From: Litchfieldia salsa
Lineage (GTDB): Bacteria; Bacillota; Bacilli; Bacillales; Bacillaceae_L
Reading direction: 5' to 3'
Length of the DNA stretch: 64,000 nucleotides
Assembly: GCF_900104555.1 (NCBI RefSeq)
Contig: NZ_FNJU01000002.1
Span: 543,455-607,454, forward strand
The translations under genes and the position numbers were made by a program. Below, one piece after another: positions 47,116 to 58,507 of this stretch (its first letter is position 1; every line of letters begins with the position of its first letter). The notes beneath the pieces were generated by a model. It saw only the letters and a program-made list of their open reading frames with translations, was not told the origin of the DNA and made no database searches.

Positions 47116-47931
47116 ATGGATAAATTATACGAAATTATGAAATACCTATTTTTAGGTTTATTCCAGGGATTAACCGAACCAATCCCAATCTCGTCCAGCG
47201 GACATTTAGTACTAGCCCAACATTTCTTAGGAATTGAAATTGAGGGAATGAGCTTTGAGTTATTTGTAAACACAGCATCACTGCTGGCAGTATTACTAAT
47301 ATATCGCCATGACTTAAGTCGTCTAACCTTTAATGGAATTAGGTATATTACAACACGTGAAGAAAAAGCGAAGGCAGATTTTCGTTTTATTATCTACTTA
47401 ATTATTGCAACCATACCAGCAGGTATAATTGGGGTATTTTTTGATGATGTGATTGCCGGTATTTTTAAAGAAGGAATTCAACTTATTGGAGTCACGTTAA
47501 TTATTACTGGAATAGCGCTTTGGTTTATCAGAAATCTGCGGGGTCGTAAAAATGATTCTCAACTAACACTTAGAGATGCCATTATTATCGGTCTAGCACA
47601 AGCAGTTGCACTTATTCCAGGAATCAGCCGATCAGGAGCAACCATTGTGGCTGCAATGGGCTTGGGTATGACACAAGAGACAGCATTACGATTTTCATTC
47701 CTGTTATTTATCCCGATTAGCTTTGGTGGAATGATCCTAAGCTTCTCCGATATCATAAGTGACCCTGATTTTAGTGCCCTCTTCATTCCATATACGGTTG
47801 CCTTTTTAGGTTCACTAGTAGCGTCTTACTATTCACTAAAATGGTTTATGGGCATTATGGCACGTGGAAACTTAAAGTATTTCTCCTTTTACTGCTTTAT
47901 CGCTGGTACGCTAGCCATTATCTTTGGTTAA
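47116..47931 (+). CDS. uppP: Undecaprenyl-diphosphate phosphatase UppP
   Basis: 271-aa polytopic membrane phosphatase that recycles undecaprenyl pyrophosphate for wall synthesis (BacA type). Signature [15 protein letters not shown] (about residues 17-31; conserved Glu and the SSSGHL) and [11 protein letters not shown] in the second half, both active-site motifs. The Pro after Glu in TEPIP differs from the common TEFLP. ATG with GGAGG 12 nt upstream. Overexpression in relatives gives bacitracin tolerance. Convergent with argF. Confidence 0.92.
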   Translation: MDKLYEIMKYLFLGLFQGLTEPIPISSSGHLVLAQHFLGIEIEGMSFELFVNTASLLAVLLIYRHDLSRLTFNGIRYITTREEKAKADFRFIIYLIIATIPAGIIGVFFDDVIAGIFKEGIQLIGVTLIITGIALWFIRNLRGRKNDSQLTLRDAIIIGLAQAVALIPGISRSGATIVAAMGLGMTQETALRFSFLLFIPISFGGMILSFSDIISDPDFSALFIPYTVAFLGSLVASYYSLKWFMGIMARGNLKYFSFYCFIAGTLAIIFG

Positions 47932-47937
47932 TAAAAA

Positions 47938-48001
47938 TGAGGTGCCAGGCACCTTCAGTGGGACTGTTTATGTCCCGCCGAAGGTGCCTGGCACCCTTTT
48001 T
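47938..48001. terminator. Long bidirectional terminator between uppP and argF
   Basis: GAGGTGCCAGGCACCTTC and GAAGGTGCCTGGCACC are complementary and also each carry a palindrome GTGCCAGGCAC (47942-47952, 47984-47994); an inner GGGAC/GTCCC stem closes the loop. A run of T follows on the plus strand. Confidence 0.9.
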
Positions 48002-48003
48002 GT

Positions 48004-48960
48004 TTATGCTAATATTGCTTGTAATAAAGCTTTTTGAACATGCATACGATTTCCAGCTTGTTGGAAAATGTATGAGTTTGGACCGTCAATCACTTCTGAT
48101 GACACTTCCTCACCACGGTGAGCAGGCAAGCAATGTAAGAAGTTATAATCTTTTTTGGCTCCACTTACTAATTCCTCGTTAACTTGAAACCCAACGAATG
48201 CTTGAATGCGCTCTTGTTGTTCTTCTTCTTGGCCCATACTAGCCCAAACGTCAGTATAAATAACATCGGCATCCTTAACAGCTTCAACTGGATTATGGCA
48301 AATAGTAATGGTAGCATTCGTTTCCTTTGCAAACTTTTCAGCAAGCTTGACAATGTATTCCTTTGGTTCATAATTTTTTGGACAAGCAATCGTACAATCC
48401 ATTCCTACTTTAGCTGCACCAATCATCAATGAATGTGCAACATTGTTTCCATCGCCAACATAGACAAGCTTTAACCCTTTTAATTTTTTCTTTGTTTCAT
48501 AAATTGTTAGTAAATCTGCTAAAGCCTGGCATGGATGAAAGTCCTCAGTTAATCCATTTATAACTGGAATAGACGCAAATTTAGCTAATTCTTCAATTTT
48601 TTCATGCTCAAAGGTACGAATCATAATTGCATCCACATATTCAGAAAGCACTTGCGCAGTATCTGCAATGGTTTCTCCACGACCTATTTGCAGATCGTTA
48701 CTATTTAGGTAAATCGCATTCCCACCTAATTGCATCATTCCTGCTTCAAAAGAAACACGTGTACGAGTCGAAGGCTTCTCGAAAATCATAGCAAGAGTCT
48801 TCCCCTTTAAGTCAGAGGTTTCCTCACCATTTTTGTGCTTCTTCTTTAACTCTACCGCTAAATCAATAATTGAAAGAATCTCTTCTTGAGTATAATCGGC
48901 TAAAGTTAACATGTCTTTGCCCTTAATATTTAATTTATCTAAGCTATATAAAGTAGACAT
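48004..48960 (-). CDS. argF: Ornithine carbamoyltransferase
   Basis: Makes citrulline from ornithine and carbamoyl phosphate, 318 aa. [12 protein letters not shown] carries the carbamoyl phosphate site, [12 protein letters not shown] the second, and [13 protein letters not shown] the ornithine loop with the Cys. Start ATG 48960 overlaps the carB stop (TAATG), so it is translationally coupled. Last gene of argCJBD-carAB-argF; it ends at the uppP convergent terminator. Confidence 0.96.
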   Translation of the reverse strand: MSTLYSLDKLNIKGKDMLTLADYTQEEILSIIDLAVELKKKHKNGEETSDLKGKTLAMIFEKPSTRTRVSFEAGMMQLGGNAIYLNSNDLQIGRGETIADTAQVLSEYVDAIMIRTFEHEKIEELAKFASIPVINGLTEDFHPCQALADLLTIYETKKKLKGLKLVYVGDGNNVAHSLMIGAAKVGMDCTIACPKNYEPKEYIVKLAEKFAKETNATITICHNPVEAVKDADVIYTDVWASMGQEEEQQERIQAFVGFQVNEELVSGAKKDYNFLHCLPAHRGEEVSSEVIDGPNSYIFQQAGNRMHVQKALLQAILA

Positions 48961-51900
48961 TATACATTCACTTCTTTCTTTAAATAATCCTTATTTTTCC
49001 ACTCTTGAATCGAACGCACTGAAAATCCACGATTTGTTAGGGCTTGTAGGAAGACTGAAATAAGTTCGATATTCGTAAATACTTGAATTCGATTTTTACT
49101 TGCAAGAATTCTGTATATACTTGTTTCCTGAGTAGGTCCTAAATTAAAGTATGCTAATGTTTTCTCACTCTTCAACCATTCAGTAGCATCTTCATCCATT
49201 ACAGCTTGAAGCCCTAATTCTTTTAGCTTAGAAACAATTTCCGTTAATTGATGTTCTGGAAATGAATTAATCTGATCGATGTACACGCTTGTCGCTTCTG
49301 GCTTACCTTCCAAATATTGATGAAACACTTTTATAAATGCTTCTTCAACAGTTTCAGCAATACTGATACCTTCACCAGTTGATTTCATTTCTGGACCAAC
49401 TAGAGGATCCCCACCTATCTTGTGAGAAGAGAATACTGGAAACTTCGCTGTAAAAAAGGGAGGATCATCAAGTAGTCCCGTTTTTGTAACGAGCTGTTGT
49501 AAAGAATTACCTAATAATAATTTTGTGGCAAGCTGAACCATCGGGATGCCTGTCACTTTACTAACGACCGGTACCGTTCTACTTGCTCTTGGGTTCACCT
49601 CAAGAACAAAGATTTTATCATTATGATAAACAAATTGAATATTCATTAATCCAACAAAATCAAGCGAATTAGTGATCTTCTGGGCATATTCTTCAATTAG
49701 CTTCTTATGGTGATCCCCTAATGATACAGCAGGTAGGATAGCATGACTATCACCTGAATGAACTCCTGCCTTTTCAACATGCTCCACAATTGTTGGAATA
49801 AGAATAGACTTTCCATCTGCTATTAAGTCAATCTCAAATTCCATCCCTGGCGCATAGGCATCAATTAATATTGGAAATCCAATTTCAATCTGTTTCTCCA
49901 TGAATGTGACTAATTCACTCTCATCATTCATGACAACCATTCCTTTTCCACCTATAACATAAGATGGTCTTATAAGGATTGGGAATCCTAATTCTTTCGC
50001 CATGGTTATTAACTCTTCTTGGTTCATCGCAATTTTACCAGGAAGATGTGGTACTTCAATTCCTTCAAGAAGTTGGTAAAAACGATCACGGTCTTCAAGC
50101 TGATCAATCACATCACTTGTAATACCTAGTAATGTTAAGCCGGCCTTTTCTAAATCCTTTGCTAAATTTATCGCTGTCTGACCACCGTATTGAACTAACA
50201 CCTTCGAGACATTTTCTGCCTCAATTACATTAAGAACATCTTCTAAAGTTAGTGGCTCAAAATACAATCGATCTGCAATTTCAAAATCTGTACTAACTGT
50301 TTCTGGATTATTATTAATTAAAATGGTTTCATAGCCTTCTTCTTGAAGAGCTAGGATTCCATGAACAGAACTATAATCGAATTCAATCCCTTGCCCTATA
50401 CGAATTGGTCCTGAACCGATGATAAGTACTTTTTCATTATCAGAAGGTTCAACTTCACTCTTTCCGAAATAGCTAGAGTAGAAATATGGAGTTTGTGATT
50501 GAAACTCTGCAGCACATGTATCTACCATTCGGTAACTAGGTATAACACCAAGAGCTTTTCTTTTCGCACGAACATCGAACTCAGATTCGTTTAACAGAGT
50601 CGCGATATAACCGTCTGTAAATCCTTTTTCTTTTACTACTTCCATAAAATCAACATCTATTTCATCTAACTTCTTAGCTTTAAGTTCAGATTCAACCTGG
50701 ACAATCGATTGAAAACTATTTAAGAAGAACAAATCAATCGCAGATTCTTCATGAATCACATCTGTCGCGATCCCTCGTCTTAGTAATTCAATAATTGCAA
50801 AAAAACGACTCTCTGATCCTTTTTTCATTAATGCTAAAAGTTCCTGATCAGACTTCATTGTTATTTTCTTTAGACTGATTCCAACATTATCACTTTCAAG
50901 GGATGACACAGCTTTTTGTATCGCTCTTTCAAGGTTTGTGTCGATCGCCATTACTTCTCCAGTGGCTTTCATTTGAGTTCCTAATGTTTGCTCAGCAGCT
51001 GGGAACTTATCGAATGGAAACCTAGGAAACTTCACAACAACATAATCTAAAGCAGGCTCAAAGCTAGCATAGGTCCCTCCAGTAACAGGATTGATAATTT
51101 CATCGAGTGTATAGCCAACTGCAAGCTTTGCAGCAATTTTTGCAATTGGATAACCTGTTGCTTTTGAAGCCAAAGCAGAGGAACGACTAACGCGTGGATT
51201 AACTTCGATTAGATAATATTTTTTGCTAGTAGGATCAAGAGCAAATTGAATGTTGCATCCCCCGATGATTCCCAGTGCCGAAATGATCTTAATCGATGCT
51301 GACCTTAACATTTGATACTCGACATCTGTTAATGTTTGAGAAGGCGCAACAACAATTGAGTCACCCGTATGCACACCAACTGGATCAATATTCTCCATAT
51401 TACAAATCGTAATACATGTATCATTTTGATCACGCATGACTTCATATTCGATTTCTTTAAATCCAGCAATGCTTCTTTCAATCAAGCATTGTGTAATTGG
51501 ACTTTCGTCTAATCCACCTTTAACAAAATCTTTATATTCATCAAGAGTTTCTGCAATCCCTCCACCCGATCCACCTAGTGTATATGCAGGACGAATAATC
51601 AGTGGGAAGCCAACCTCCTCTGCGAAAAGAAGTGCCTCATCTACAGTGTGAACAATTTGACTCTCAGGTACTGGCTCCTCAAGATCGTTCATGAGCTGTC
51701 TGAATTCCTCACGATCCTCTCCTTTTTTAATGGAATCAATAGGAGTACCTAACAGTTTGACATTGTATTTTGATAATACTCCTGCTTCATGCAATTGAAA
51801 TGTAAGGGTTAACCCTGTTTGACCACCTAAGGTTCCAATTAATCCATCAGGCTTTTCCTTTTGAATAATCTTTTCTAGGCTAGTGACTGTTAATGGCTCA

Positions 51901-52097
51901 AAATACACCACATCTGCATTCACTTCATCAGTCATGATGGTTGCAGGATTGTTATTTACTAAAATAACCTTATATCCTTCCTCTTTTAATGCACGACAAC
52001 CTTGGGTACCAGAATAATCAAACTCAGCAGCCTGACCGATAACAATCGGGCCAGAACCTATAACTAGAATTGATTGTATCGTTGTGTTTTTAGGCAT
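48960..52097 (-). CDS. carB: Carbamoyl-phosphate synthase large subunit, arginine-specific
   Basis: Makes carbamoyl phosphate from bicarbonate, glutamine ammonia and two ATP; 1045 aa. Two ATP-grasp halves are visible: the first opens with [21 protein letters not shown] and the second with [21 protein letters not shown] about residue 540-560. A C-terminal allosteric MGS-like domain follows. Start is ATG at 52097 (MPKNTTIQ); the frame from 52118 lies inside carA. The stop of carA overlaps by 8 nt. Being inside the arg operon marks it as the arginine, not pyrimidine, enzyme. Confidence 0.96.
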   Translation of the reverse strand: MPKNTTIQSILVIGSGPIVIGQAAEFDYSGTQGCRALKEEGYKVILVNNNPATIMTDEVNADVVYFEPLTVTSLEKIIQKEKPDGLIGTLGGQTGLTLTFQLHEAGVLSKYNVKLLGTPIDSIKKGEDREEFRQLMNDLEEPVPESQIVHTVDEALLFAEEVGFPLIIRPAYTLGGSGGGIAETLDEYKDFVKGGLDESPITQCLIERSIAGFKEIEYEVMRDQNDTCITICNMENIDPVGVHTGDSIVVAPSQTLTDVEYQMLRSASIKIISALGIIGGCNIQFALDPTSKKYYLIEVNPRVSRSSALASKATGYPIAKIAAKLAVGYTLDEIINPVTGGTYASFEPALDYVVVKFPRFPFDKFPAAEQTLGTQMKATGEVMAIDTNLERAIQKAVSSLESDNVGISLKKITMKSDQELLALMKKGSESRFFAIIELLRRGIATDVIHEESAIDLFFLNSFQSIVQVESELKAKKLDEIDVDFMEVVKEKGFTDGYIATLLNESEFDVRAKRKALGVIPSYRMVDTCAAEFQSQTPYFYSSYFGKSEVEPSDNEKVLIIGSGPIRIGQGIEFDYSSVHGILALQEEGYETILINNNPETVSTDFEIADRLYFEPLTLEDVLNVIEAENVSKVLVQYGGQTAINLAKDLEKAGLTLLGITSDVIDQLEDRDRFYQLLEGIEVPHLPGKIAMNQEELITMAKELGFPILIRPSYVIGGKGMVVMNDESELVTFMEKQIEIGFPILIDAYAPGMEFEIDLIADGKSILIPTIVEHVEKAGVHSGDSHAILPAVSLGDHHKKLIEEYAQKITNSLDFVGLMNIQFVYHNDKIFVLEVNPRASRTVPVVSKVTGIPMVQLATKLLLGNSLQQLVTKTGLLDDPPFFTAKFPVFSSHKIGGDPLVGPEMKSTGEGISIAETVEEAFIKVFHQYLEGKPEATSVYIDQINSFPEHQLTEIVSKLKELGLQAVMDEDATEWLKSEKTLAYFNLGPTQETSIYRILASKNRIQVFTNIELISVFLQALTNRGFSVRSIQEWKNKDYLKKEVNV

Positions 52098-53160
52098 ACT
52101 GTTTTTCTCTCCTAACATTTAACAAACTTTCTATGAAGTCATCGAATACCCAACTACTATCACTTGGTCCTGGGTGTGCTTCTGGATGAAATTGAACAGA
52201 AACAATTGGTAATGTTCTGTGAGCAACCCCTTCGATTGACTGATCATTAACATTCTTAAAACGTGCAGTTAAGCTTGTTTTTTTCAAACTTAGCTCATCA
52301 ACAACATAGCTATGGTTTTGAGATGTGATGAATACCTTATTTTTCAGGGTATCAAAAACAGGCTGATTAGCTCCTCTATGACCAAACGTTAATTTTTTTG
52401 TATCTGCCCCGAACGATAAAGCCACTAACTGATGACCTAGGCAAATAGCCAGTGTAGGGTATTTTTCAATCGTCTTTTTAATGGTAGGGAGGTAGGGATT
52501 GAGTTGTTTAGGATCTCCAGGGCCATTGGATAAAACAATACCGTCTGGTTTCAATTCCTTAATCTTCTCATACGTTGTATGATATGGGACAACTGTAACC
52601 GTACAGTCTCTCTCAACTAAAGACTCAATAATCGACTTTTTGCATCCAAAATCTAATAAAACAACATGTTTATTTCCTCTTCCATATGAAACTTGTGTTT
52701 TTGTTGAAACTTCAGACACAGGGAATTTTTCAATCGTACTGCAACCTTTTGTTTCTGTTTGTGCAAGGTAGCCTTGCATTGTACCATGATTTCGGATTTG
52801 CTTTACAACTGATCTTGTATCAACATGAGATAATAATGGTACATTCCACTTATCTAGATATTCCTTCAGAGAGTACTTTGCTTCATAATGATTTGTTGCA
52901 TCTTTACATTCAAGTACAATAACACCTGCAACATGAGGTTTCTTACTTTCAAAATCCTGTTCATTTATTCCATAATTTCCGATTAAGGGATAGGTAAATA
53001 CAACGATTTGATTTTTATAAGAGGGATCTGTTAATACCTCTTGATAACCTGTCATTCCAGTATAAAATACAACTTCACCTTCAAACTGTTCCTGATTGGA
53101 TGAAGCTGTTAATTCTCCTTCAAATTTCTCGCCATTTTCTAAAAATAGATAACCTTTCAA
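52090..53160 (-). CDS. carA: Carbamoyl-phosphate synthase small subunit, arginine-specific
   Basis: Glutamine amidotransferase subunit, 356 aa. The class I glutaminase nucleophile is in TLAICLGHQLVAL and the catalytic His in VQFHPEAHPGP. The start is TTG at 53160 (LKGYLFLENG) after GAGGTGG; the GTG at 53169 sits within the ribosome site. Its last 8 nt overlap carB. 62 nt follow the argD stop. Confidence 0.95.
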   Translation of the reverse strand: MKGYLFLENGEKFEGELTASSNQEQFEGEVVFYTGMTGYQEVLTDPSYKNQIVVFTYPLIGNYGINEQDFESKKPHVAGVIVLECKDATNHYEAKYSLKEYLDKWNVPLLSHVDTRSVVKQIRNHGTMQGYLAQTETKGCSTIEKFPVSEVSTKTQVSYGRGNKHVVLLDFGCKKSIIESLVERDCTVTVVPYHTTYEKIKELKPDGIVLSNGPGDPKQLNPYLPTIKKTIEKYPTLAICLGHQLVALSFGADTKKLTFGHRGANQPVFDTLKNKVFITSQNHSYVVDELSLKKTSLTARFKNVNDQSIEGVAHRTLPIVSVQFHPEAHPGPSDSSWVFDDFIESLLNVRREKQYA

Positions 53161-53222
53161 TGGTTCCACCTCGTATAAATATTTGTCTTATAGTATTTTT
53201 ATTCACTCTCATGTAAAAAAAT

Positions 53223-54383
53223 TTATACTGGATTCAACATTTCGAAATGAGCCATTTCTATTTTAATTAGCTCGATCGCTTGTGAGATTTCTTCCTTTGA
53301 CACCGTTAAAGGAGGTAGCATTCTAATGACATTCGGTCCTGCATTTAAAACAAGTAATCCCTTATCTCTTAAGCTATTTATGATTGCAGTAACATCAACA
53401 TGGCAACTAATCCCTAGCATTAGACCTGATCCTCTTATTTCCTGAACACATTCAACCCCAGCAAGTGCTTCATGTAAACTAGACTTAAAATATTCACCTT
53501 TTTCAACAACCTCATCTAGAAATTCATCTTGAAAGATAATTTCTAAAGTTGCTTTTGCGGCTGCAATAGAGATTGGGTTTCCCCCAAATGTTGAGCCATG
53601 TACACCAGGACCAAACGCTTCCTTCAAGTAGGATTTCCCTACCATCGCTCCAATTGGCAAACCACTTCCAAGACCTTTTGCAAGGGTAATTATATCAGGT
53701 GATAGATTAAAATTTTGATAGGCAAAAGGTTTTCCTGTCCGGCCAATTCCTGTTTGAACTTCATCGATAATGAATAATGCATTGTATTGCTTACATAGTT
53801 CTTCCACTTTATTAAGGAATTCAGCCTCTGCTGGTACGACGCCACCTTCACCTTGAATGACCTCTAGTAATACCGCTGCTACTGTATCGTCCATTTCATT
53901 TGAAAGACCTTCGCTATCATTATAATCAAGATAAGAAAATTCTTGTAACAGCGGACCAAAACCAGAGTGAATCTTCTCTTGACCGGTTGCTGACATTGTT
54001 GCAAAAGTTCTTCCATGAAAAGATTGTTTAAAGGTTATAATTTTTGACTTACCAGTAAATTTTCTTGCAAGTTTAATCGCCGCTTCGTTAGCCTCAGCTC
54101 CACTATTACAGAAGAATACAGAGTCACCATCACTATAATCAGTAAGCATCTTAGCAACTATTTGCTGTGGTTCTTGATGATATAGATTTGAGACATGCCA
54201 ATATTGATCAAGTTGTTCAAGAATCGCCTGTTGTACCTTTTCATTTCGATTACCAAGATTATTAACTGCTATCCCTGAAACAAAATCTAGGTATTCCTTA
54301 CCCTGATCATCAATAATTTTAGTCCCTTTCGCTGAAGCCACCTTTATATTCCATCGATTATAAGTAGGAAATAAATGATTCAT
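53223..54383 (-). CDS. argD: Acetylornithine aminotransferase
   Basis: PLP-dependent class III aminotransferase, 386 aa, converting N-acetylglutamate semialdehyde to N-acetylornithine. [18 protein letters not shown] (phosphate site), [18 protein letters not shown] (Asp for pyridinium) and [15 protein letters not shown] (PLP Lys) are all present. Start codon shares a base with the argB stop (TAATG). Confidence 0.95.
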   Translation of the reverse strand: MNHLFPTYNRWNIKVASAKGTKIIDDQGKEYLDFVSGIAVNNLGNRNEKVQQAILEQLDQYWHVSNLYHQEPQQIVAKMLTDYSDGDSVFFCNSGAEANEAAIKLARKFTGKSKIITFKQSFHGRTFATMSATGQEKIHSGFGPLLQEFSYLDYNDSEGLSNEMDDTVAAVLLEVIQGEGGVVPAEAEFLNKVEELCKQYNALFIIDEVQTGIGRTGKPFAYQNFNLSPDIITLAKGLGSGLPIGAMVGKSYLKEAFGPGVHGSTFGGNPISIAAAKATLEIIFQDEFLDEVVEKGEYFKSSLHEALAGVECVQEIRGSGLMLGISCHVDVTAIINSLRDKGLLVLNAGPNVIRMLPPLTVSKEEISQAIELIKIEMAHFEMLNPV

Positions 54384-55159
54384 TAAACAACCTCCAATTC
54401 TTTGATTAGCTTTGTTCCAGCAAGTGAGCCTTCAAACGTAACAAAGGAAGTTTTGCCACTAACAATCATGATTTCATTGAGTCCATCAGACATGGCTGAA
54501 AGTGCTGCCTTCACTTTTGGAATCATCCCACCATAGATGGTCCCATCTAACATTAGCTCTTGAACCGTTTTCTCTGACACTTCCTCTAGCAAGTTTCCAT
54601 TCTTTAAGATACCGGAAACATCGGTAACAAATAATAAATGCTTTGCTTTTAAGGCACTCGCTATACTTGCTGCAGCTGTATCTGCATTTATGTTTAATTT
54701 TTGCCCAGATTCTTGTGCACCAATTGGAGCTATTACTGGAATATAGTCGAGATTTAGCAAATTCTTGATTAGTTCAGTATTCACTTCTTTTACTTCACCA
54801 ACATGACCAAGTGTATCCGCATTTATTGGTGTAGCTTTTAGCAATTCTCCATCCACACCGGATAAACCTATCGCTTTTAACTTATTAGAAGTAAGCATAG
54901 ATACTAACTTTTTGTTTACAGAACCTGCTAATATCATTTCAACTGTATCAAGTACCTCTGAAGTTGTTTTACGTAAGCCATTTACAAATTCGCTTTTTAT
55001 CGATAGTGATGTGAGCATTTGTTCAATCTCAGGTCCACCACCATGAACAATCACAATTTTATTCCCTTTGTTTTGTAATTCTTTTATACTCTCAAAAAAT
55101 TCATTTGTTAATTCCGCTAGAATACTCCCACCACACTTAACAACAATAATATTGTTCAT
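54383..55159 (-). CDS. argB: Acetylglutamate kinase
   Basis: Phosphorylates N-acetylglutamate, 258 aa. VVKCGGSIL at the N-terminus, [13 protein letters not shown], the middle [23 protein letters not shown] and the late [11 protein letters not shown] are the amino acid kinase motifs. Short form without the arginine-binding N-terminal helix, so probably not feedback-inhibited by arginine. ATG after TAAGGGGGAATCACAT. 12 nt downstream of argJ. Confidence 0.95.
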   Translation of the reverse strand: MNNIIVVKCGGSILAELTNEFFESIKELQNKGNKIVIVHGGGPEIEQMLTSLSIKSEFVNGLRKTTSEVLDTVEMILAGSVNKKLVSMLTSNKLKAIGLSGVDGELLKATPINADTLGHVGEVKEVNTELIKNLLNLDYIPVIAPIGAQESGQKLNINADTAAASIASALKAKHLLFVTDVSGILKNGNLLEEVSEKTVQELMLDGTIYGGMIPKVKAALSAMSDGLNEIMIVSGKTSFVTFEGSLAGTKLIKELEVV

Positions 55160-55171
55160 ATGTGATTCCCC

Positions 55172-56404
55172 CTAAGTTCGATAACTCGCATTTATTTTCA
55201 CATAGTCATATGTCAAGTCACAGCCCCATGCTGTCCCAGTACTTTCACCAAGGTGTAAATGAACCTCAATTATGATTTCATCTTGACTTAAATATTCTTT
55301 TGCTAATTCTTCTGAAAAAGCAACAGGCTGACTGCCCTTTAACATTTCAATCGATCCTATTGAAACATCCACTGTTTCTGGATTCACCTCAGCATCGCTG
55401 TGACCGATCGCTCCAATAATTCTTCCCCAGTTTGCATCCGTACCATAAATAGCTGTTTTAACAAGATTAGAACCTACGATTTTTTTTGCGATAATATTCG
55501 CATCTTTATTTGTTGTTGCACCATGTACTTTTACTTCAACTAACTTGGTTGCTCCTTCACCATCTCTTGCAATCTGTTTTGCTAAATCTTGAAAAATGAG
55601 ATGTAAACCTGATTTAAATTTATTCCATTCTGGATGATTTGGTGAAAGAGTTTTATTTTCTGCAAAACCACTTGCCATGACAAGAACTGTATCATTTGTT
55701 GATGTTTCACCATCAACTGTAATTTGATTAAATGTAATATCTGTCATTTCACCGATCGCTGTTTGAAGATGTTCTGACTCAATATTTGCATCTGTCGTGA
55801 TAAACGCCAACATCGTTGCCATATTCGGATGAATCATTCCAGACCCCTTTGCTGCTCCTCCGAATGTAACTGTTACTCCATCAATCTCAAGTTGATAGCA
55901 AGCCTTTTTCATAACAATATCTGTTGTTAATATCGCAGTTTGAAAATCCTCTGCTGCTTCACTTGTTTGAATTGGCTGTAACTGTTTAATACCCTCAGCA
56001 ATCTTATCCATTTGAAGTAGTTCCCCAATTACGCCCGTTGATGAAACAGCCACTAAATGGTTATCTATTCCTAAGTGTTCTGCACATAAATCTCGCATTT
56101 TAAATGCATCTAGCATTCCTTGTTCACCTGTACAAGCATTCGCACACGCACTATTTACAATTAAAGCCTGAAGCTTTTGTTCCATAGCAATGCTTTGTTG
56201 TGTCACCTTTAGTGGTGCTGCCTGAAAATGACTCTGCGTATATACTGCTCCACAGCTAGCAGGGACTTCACAGTAGATTACTCCTAAGTCCTTCTTTGCA
56301 TAACGTAGTCCTGCGTGTACTCCAGCGGTTTTAAAACCTTTTGGTGTAACAATCGAACCACTCTTAAGATTTTTGATTTTAATATCCTCTGTTGTCGTGA
56401 ACAA
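55172..56404 (-). CDS. argJ: Bifunctional glutamate N-acetyltransferase ArgJ
   Basis: Ornithine acetyltransferase of 410 aa that recycles the acetyl group and, as bifunctional enzyme, also acetylates glutamate. It self-cleaves before a Thr: HPNMATMLAFITTDA contains the ATML cleavage site (about residue 193). The start is TTG at 56404 after AGGGGGAGAAAAAA. Lies between argC and argB, 18 nt after argC. No argA-like gene is seen, in line with a bifunctional ArgJ. Confidence 0.95.
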   Translation of the reverse strand: MFTTTEDIKIKNLKSGSIVTPKGFKTAGVHAGLRYAKKDLGVIYCEVPASCGAVYTQSHFQAAPLKVTQQSIAMEQKLQALIVNSACANACTGEQGMLDAFKMRDLCAEHLGIDNHLVAVSSTGVIGELLQMDKIAEGIKQLQPIQTSEAAEDFQTAILTTDIVMKKACYQLEIDGVTVTFGGAAKGSGMIHPNMATMLAFITTDANIESEHLQTAIGEMTDITFNQITVDGETSTNDTVLVMASGFAENKTLSPNHPEWNKFKSGLHLIFQDLAKQIARDGEGATKLVEVKVHGATTNKDANIIAKKIVGSNLVKTAIYGTDANWGRIIGAIGHSDAEVNPETVDVSIGSIEMLKGSQPVAFSEELAKEYLSQDEIIIEVHLHLGESTGTAWGCDLTYDYVKINASYRT

Positions 56405-56422
56405 TTTTTTCTCCCCCTATAC

Positions 56423-57463
56423 TTACGGAAACACCGGGATTCGATGTAATCCAGTTCTTTCATCGATTCCCATCATGATGTTTAAATTTTGTATGGCCTG
56501 CCCTGCTGCCCCTTTTACTAAGTTATCAATGACTGAAACAATCGTTATTCTCCCAGTTCTTTCATCATAGGTGAGTCCAATATCACAATAGTTAGATCCG
56601 TACACTTCTTTTGTGGAAGGAAATTCACCGTTCTGACGGATTCTCACAAATGGTTTATCTTCATAACATTGATTATATAAATCTAGTATTTTTTCCGTTG
56701 TTAAATCTGGAGCTTTCACATTGGCATAAATGGTTGCCATGATTCCTCTTGTCATTGGAATTAGATGTGTACTAAATGTAATTGTATTTACTTTCTCATT
56801 CCAAGATGAAAGAACTTGCTCAATTTCCGGTATATGTTGATGTTGGTTTACTTTATATATTTTTAGATTTTCATTAATCTCTGCATAATGTGTGGAAAGT
56901 GAAGCATTTCTTCCTGCACCAGAAACACCTGATTTTGCATCAATAATAATTGAAGATTCTTCAATTAACCCCTCCCTAACAAGTGGAGCTAACCCTAATA
57001 AGGTAGCGGTAGGATAACATCCAGGGTTTGAAATAAAATCTGATGTTGCAATGTTTTCTTTATTCCATTCTGATAAGCCATATACTGCTTTCTCTAAATA
57101 AGTAGTGCTCGCTGGTGTCTTTTTATACCAGGTTTCATAAGTGTCTGGATCTTGCAAGCGAAAGTCTCCAGATAAATCAATCACTTTTACATGTAAATCA
57201 TGTAACTCCACAGCTAATTTTGAAGCAATACCAGACGGAGTGGCTAAAAAAACAACATCCACTTCCTTTGCAATATTTGCCGTATTTATTTCATCAAGAT
57301 CAAAAGTAATGTGATCAACTAAATGTGGATAGCTTTCTGATAATAAAATTCCTACTTGTGATGACGAGTGAACGGATTGAATGGTCACATATGGGTGCTG
57401 ATCCAACAGCCTCACTAATTCAATTCCGCTATATCCTGTTACACCTATAATTGCAGCCTTCAT
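56423..57463 (-). CDS. argC: N-acetyl-gamma-glutamyl-phosphate reductase
   Basis: NADPH-dependent reductase, 346 aa. IIGVTGYSGIELVRLL gives the Rossmann motif, and ISNPGCYPTATLLGLAPLV holds the catalytic Cys; the late THLIPMTRGIMATIYA is typical. ATG after AGGAGGAACGA. First gene of the arg operon, downstream of a SigA promoter covered by an ARG box. Confidence 0.96.
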   Translation of the reverse strand: MKAAIIGVTGYSGIELVRLLDQHPYVTIQSVHSSSQVGILLSESYPHLVDHITFDLDEINTANIAKEVDVVFLATPSGIASKLAVELHDLHVKVIDLSGDFRLQDPDTYETWYKKTPASTTYLEKAVYGLSEWNKENIATSDFISNPGCYPTATLLGLAPLVREGLIEESSIIIDAKSGVSGAGRNASLSTHYAEINENLKIYKVNQHQHIPEIEQVLSSWNEKVNTITFSTHLIPMTRGIMATIYANVKAPDLTTEKILDLYNQCYEDKPFVRIRQNGEFPSTKEVYGSNYCDIGLTYDERTGRITIVSVIDNLVKGAAGQAIQNLNIMMGIDERTGLHRIPVFP

Positions 57464-57540
57464 TCGTTCCTCCTAGAATTATGGATATTTCCCTTTTTTC
57501 AATTTACTTCCTGGTAGAGATATCCTTTAAATTAGTCTCC

Positions 57541-57569
57541 ATTATAATACTGCATAAAAATAAAATCAA
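57541..57569 (-). promoter_or_regulatory. SigA promoter of the arg operon
   Basis: On the minus strand TTGATT (57564-57569) and TATAAT (57541-57546) with 17 bp between. Transcript start expected near 57534, about 70 bases before argC. Confidence 0.75.
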
Positions 57570-57570
57570 T
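57553..57570. promoter_or_regulatory. ARG box (ArgR/AhrC operator)
   Basis: CATAAAAATAAAATCAAT on the plus strand matches the B. subtilis ARG box consensus CATGAATAAAAATKCAAK at 14 of 18 positions. It overlaps the -35 element and spacer of the arg promoter, a position suited to arginine-dependent repression. Confidence 0.65.
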
Positions 57571-57688
57571 TGTATTTTTATAAAATGAGTCAAAAGATTC
57601 TTATAATATTTTTTGTTAGAACTTCTAACAAGTATATTTGGAGGATTTTGTTCGTTTTTCACTTACTTGGTTTCAATTCCATAAGAAA

Positions 57689-57715
57689 AAGGATGACATC
57701 AAATCATCCTTCATT
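57689..57715 (-). terminator. Terminator of ywiC
   Basis: AAGGATGA (57689-57696) and TCATCCTT (57704-57711) pair; minus-strand product ends in TTTTTCTT. Confidence 0.75.
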
Positions 57716-57762
57716 AGGGTATGTGCATTATATTAAACTGGTTTACATTATTTTTTATTTTT

Positions 57763-58479
57763 TCAATTTATTAATAATATAATACAAATGAAAAATAGAA
57801 CTGAATTAATAATTTCATAGATTCCAAGCCTCATAATTGATAGATTTTTTCCGTACAAGTAAAATGCTCGAATGAAACTAGGGGTATAGGCAATAAGCAA
57901 TAATGGGTGAGATACTAAAATAAGACCGATCATTACACAAACATGAAATCCCCAAGACACCCACTTAAAAACAGGATTTCTTTTTTCTCGTATCATTGAT
58001 TTTATAAAAAAAGTACTACCTATAAAAAATAAGGTCGAAAGGACAAAAATCATGTATGCTCTTTGATCTAATGTACCTGTTCCTGCATAATAACTCGCAA
58101 TTCCACCAATAGAAAAGACAATAACTGCGCTAAAATCATTAAGGAGGGCTCGCTCGTTCTTAGTCTTGGCAAAATAGATGTTAACCAAGAAAAATGGTAA
58201 CATAAGCAACCCAAAATAAACGAACATTGGGTTATAAATGATTACAAAGCTCAAAGATATCACTACAGGAATTGTATAAATCACTGTCCATTTCTGATAT
58301 AGTTCTCTTTGTTTATTTTTTAACAGCATTAGTAATGGGTAAGTAGCAAGGTACAGAAAAAACCATCCAACAACTAATGGCACATGGATCCAAGACGGCT
58401 GACCTAAAAATACTCCAAATAAAAAAGGAATGAATAACATTGCCCACGCACCATGTTGTTTGGGTAGTAATAGTTTCAT
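57763..58479 (-). CDS. ywiC: YwiC-like membrane protein
   Basis: 238-aa membrane protein with about eight hydrophobic segments, opening LLLPKQHGAWAMLFIPFLFG, the YwiC signature. In B. subtilis ywiC lies in the fnr-narK anaerobic cluster. The start is ATG at 58479 after GAGGTGAAAAAT; the GTG at 58488 is within that site. An FNR-type site with a matching -10 is directly upstream. Function unknown; some features recall UbiA-like proteins. Shown to belong to anaerobic regulation only by context. Confidence 0.82.
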   Translation of the reverse strand: MKLLLPKQHGAWAMLFIPFLFGVFLGQPSWIHVPLVVGWFFLYLATYPLLMLLKNKQRELYQKWTVIYTIPVVISLSFVIIYNPMFVYFGLLMLPFFLVNIYFAKTKNERALLNDFSAVIVFSIGGIASYYAGTGTLDQRAYMIFVLSTLFFIGSTFFIKSMIREKRNPVFKWVSWGFHVCVMIGLILVSHPLLLIAYTPSFIRAFYLYGKNLSIMRLGIYEIINSVLFFICIILLIN

Positions 58480-58507
58480 ATTTTTCACCTCAGGTTATAA
58501 TACCCTT

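Larger units (their letters stand above)
57464..57762. other. argC promoter region and ywiC terminator
   Basis: 299 bases: the argC leader and promoter/ARG box (57541-57570), about 115 AT-rich bases, and a terminator at 57689-57715. A 70-codon plus-strand frame overlaps the ARG box and has no ribosome site; rejected. Confidence 0.7.

Noticed and set aside
57570..57782. 70-codon plus-strand frame between argC and ywiC
   Set aside because: It overlaps the promoter/ARG box and the ywiC terminator and has no ribosome site.
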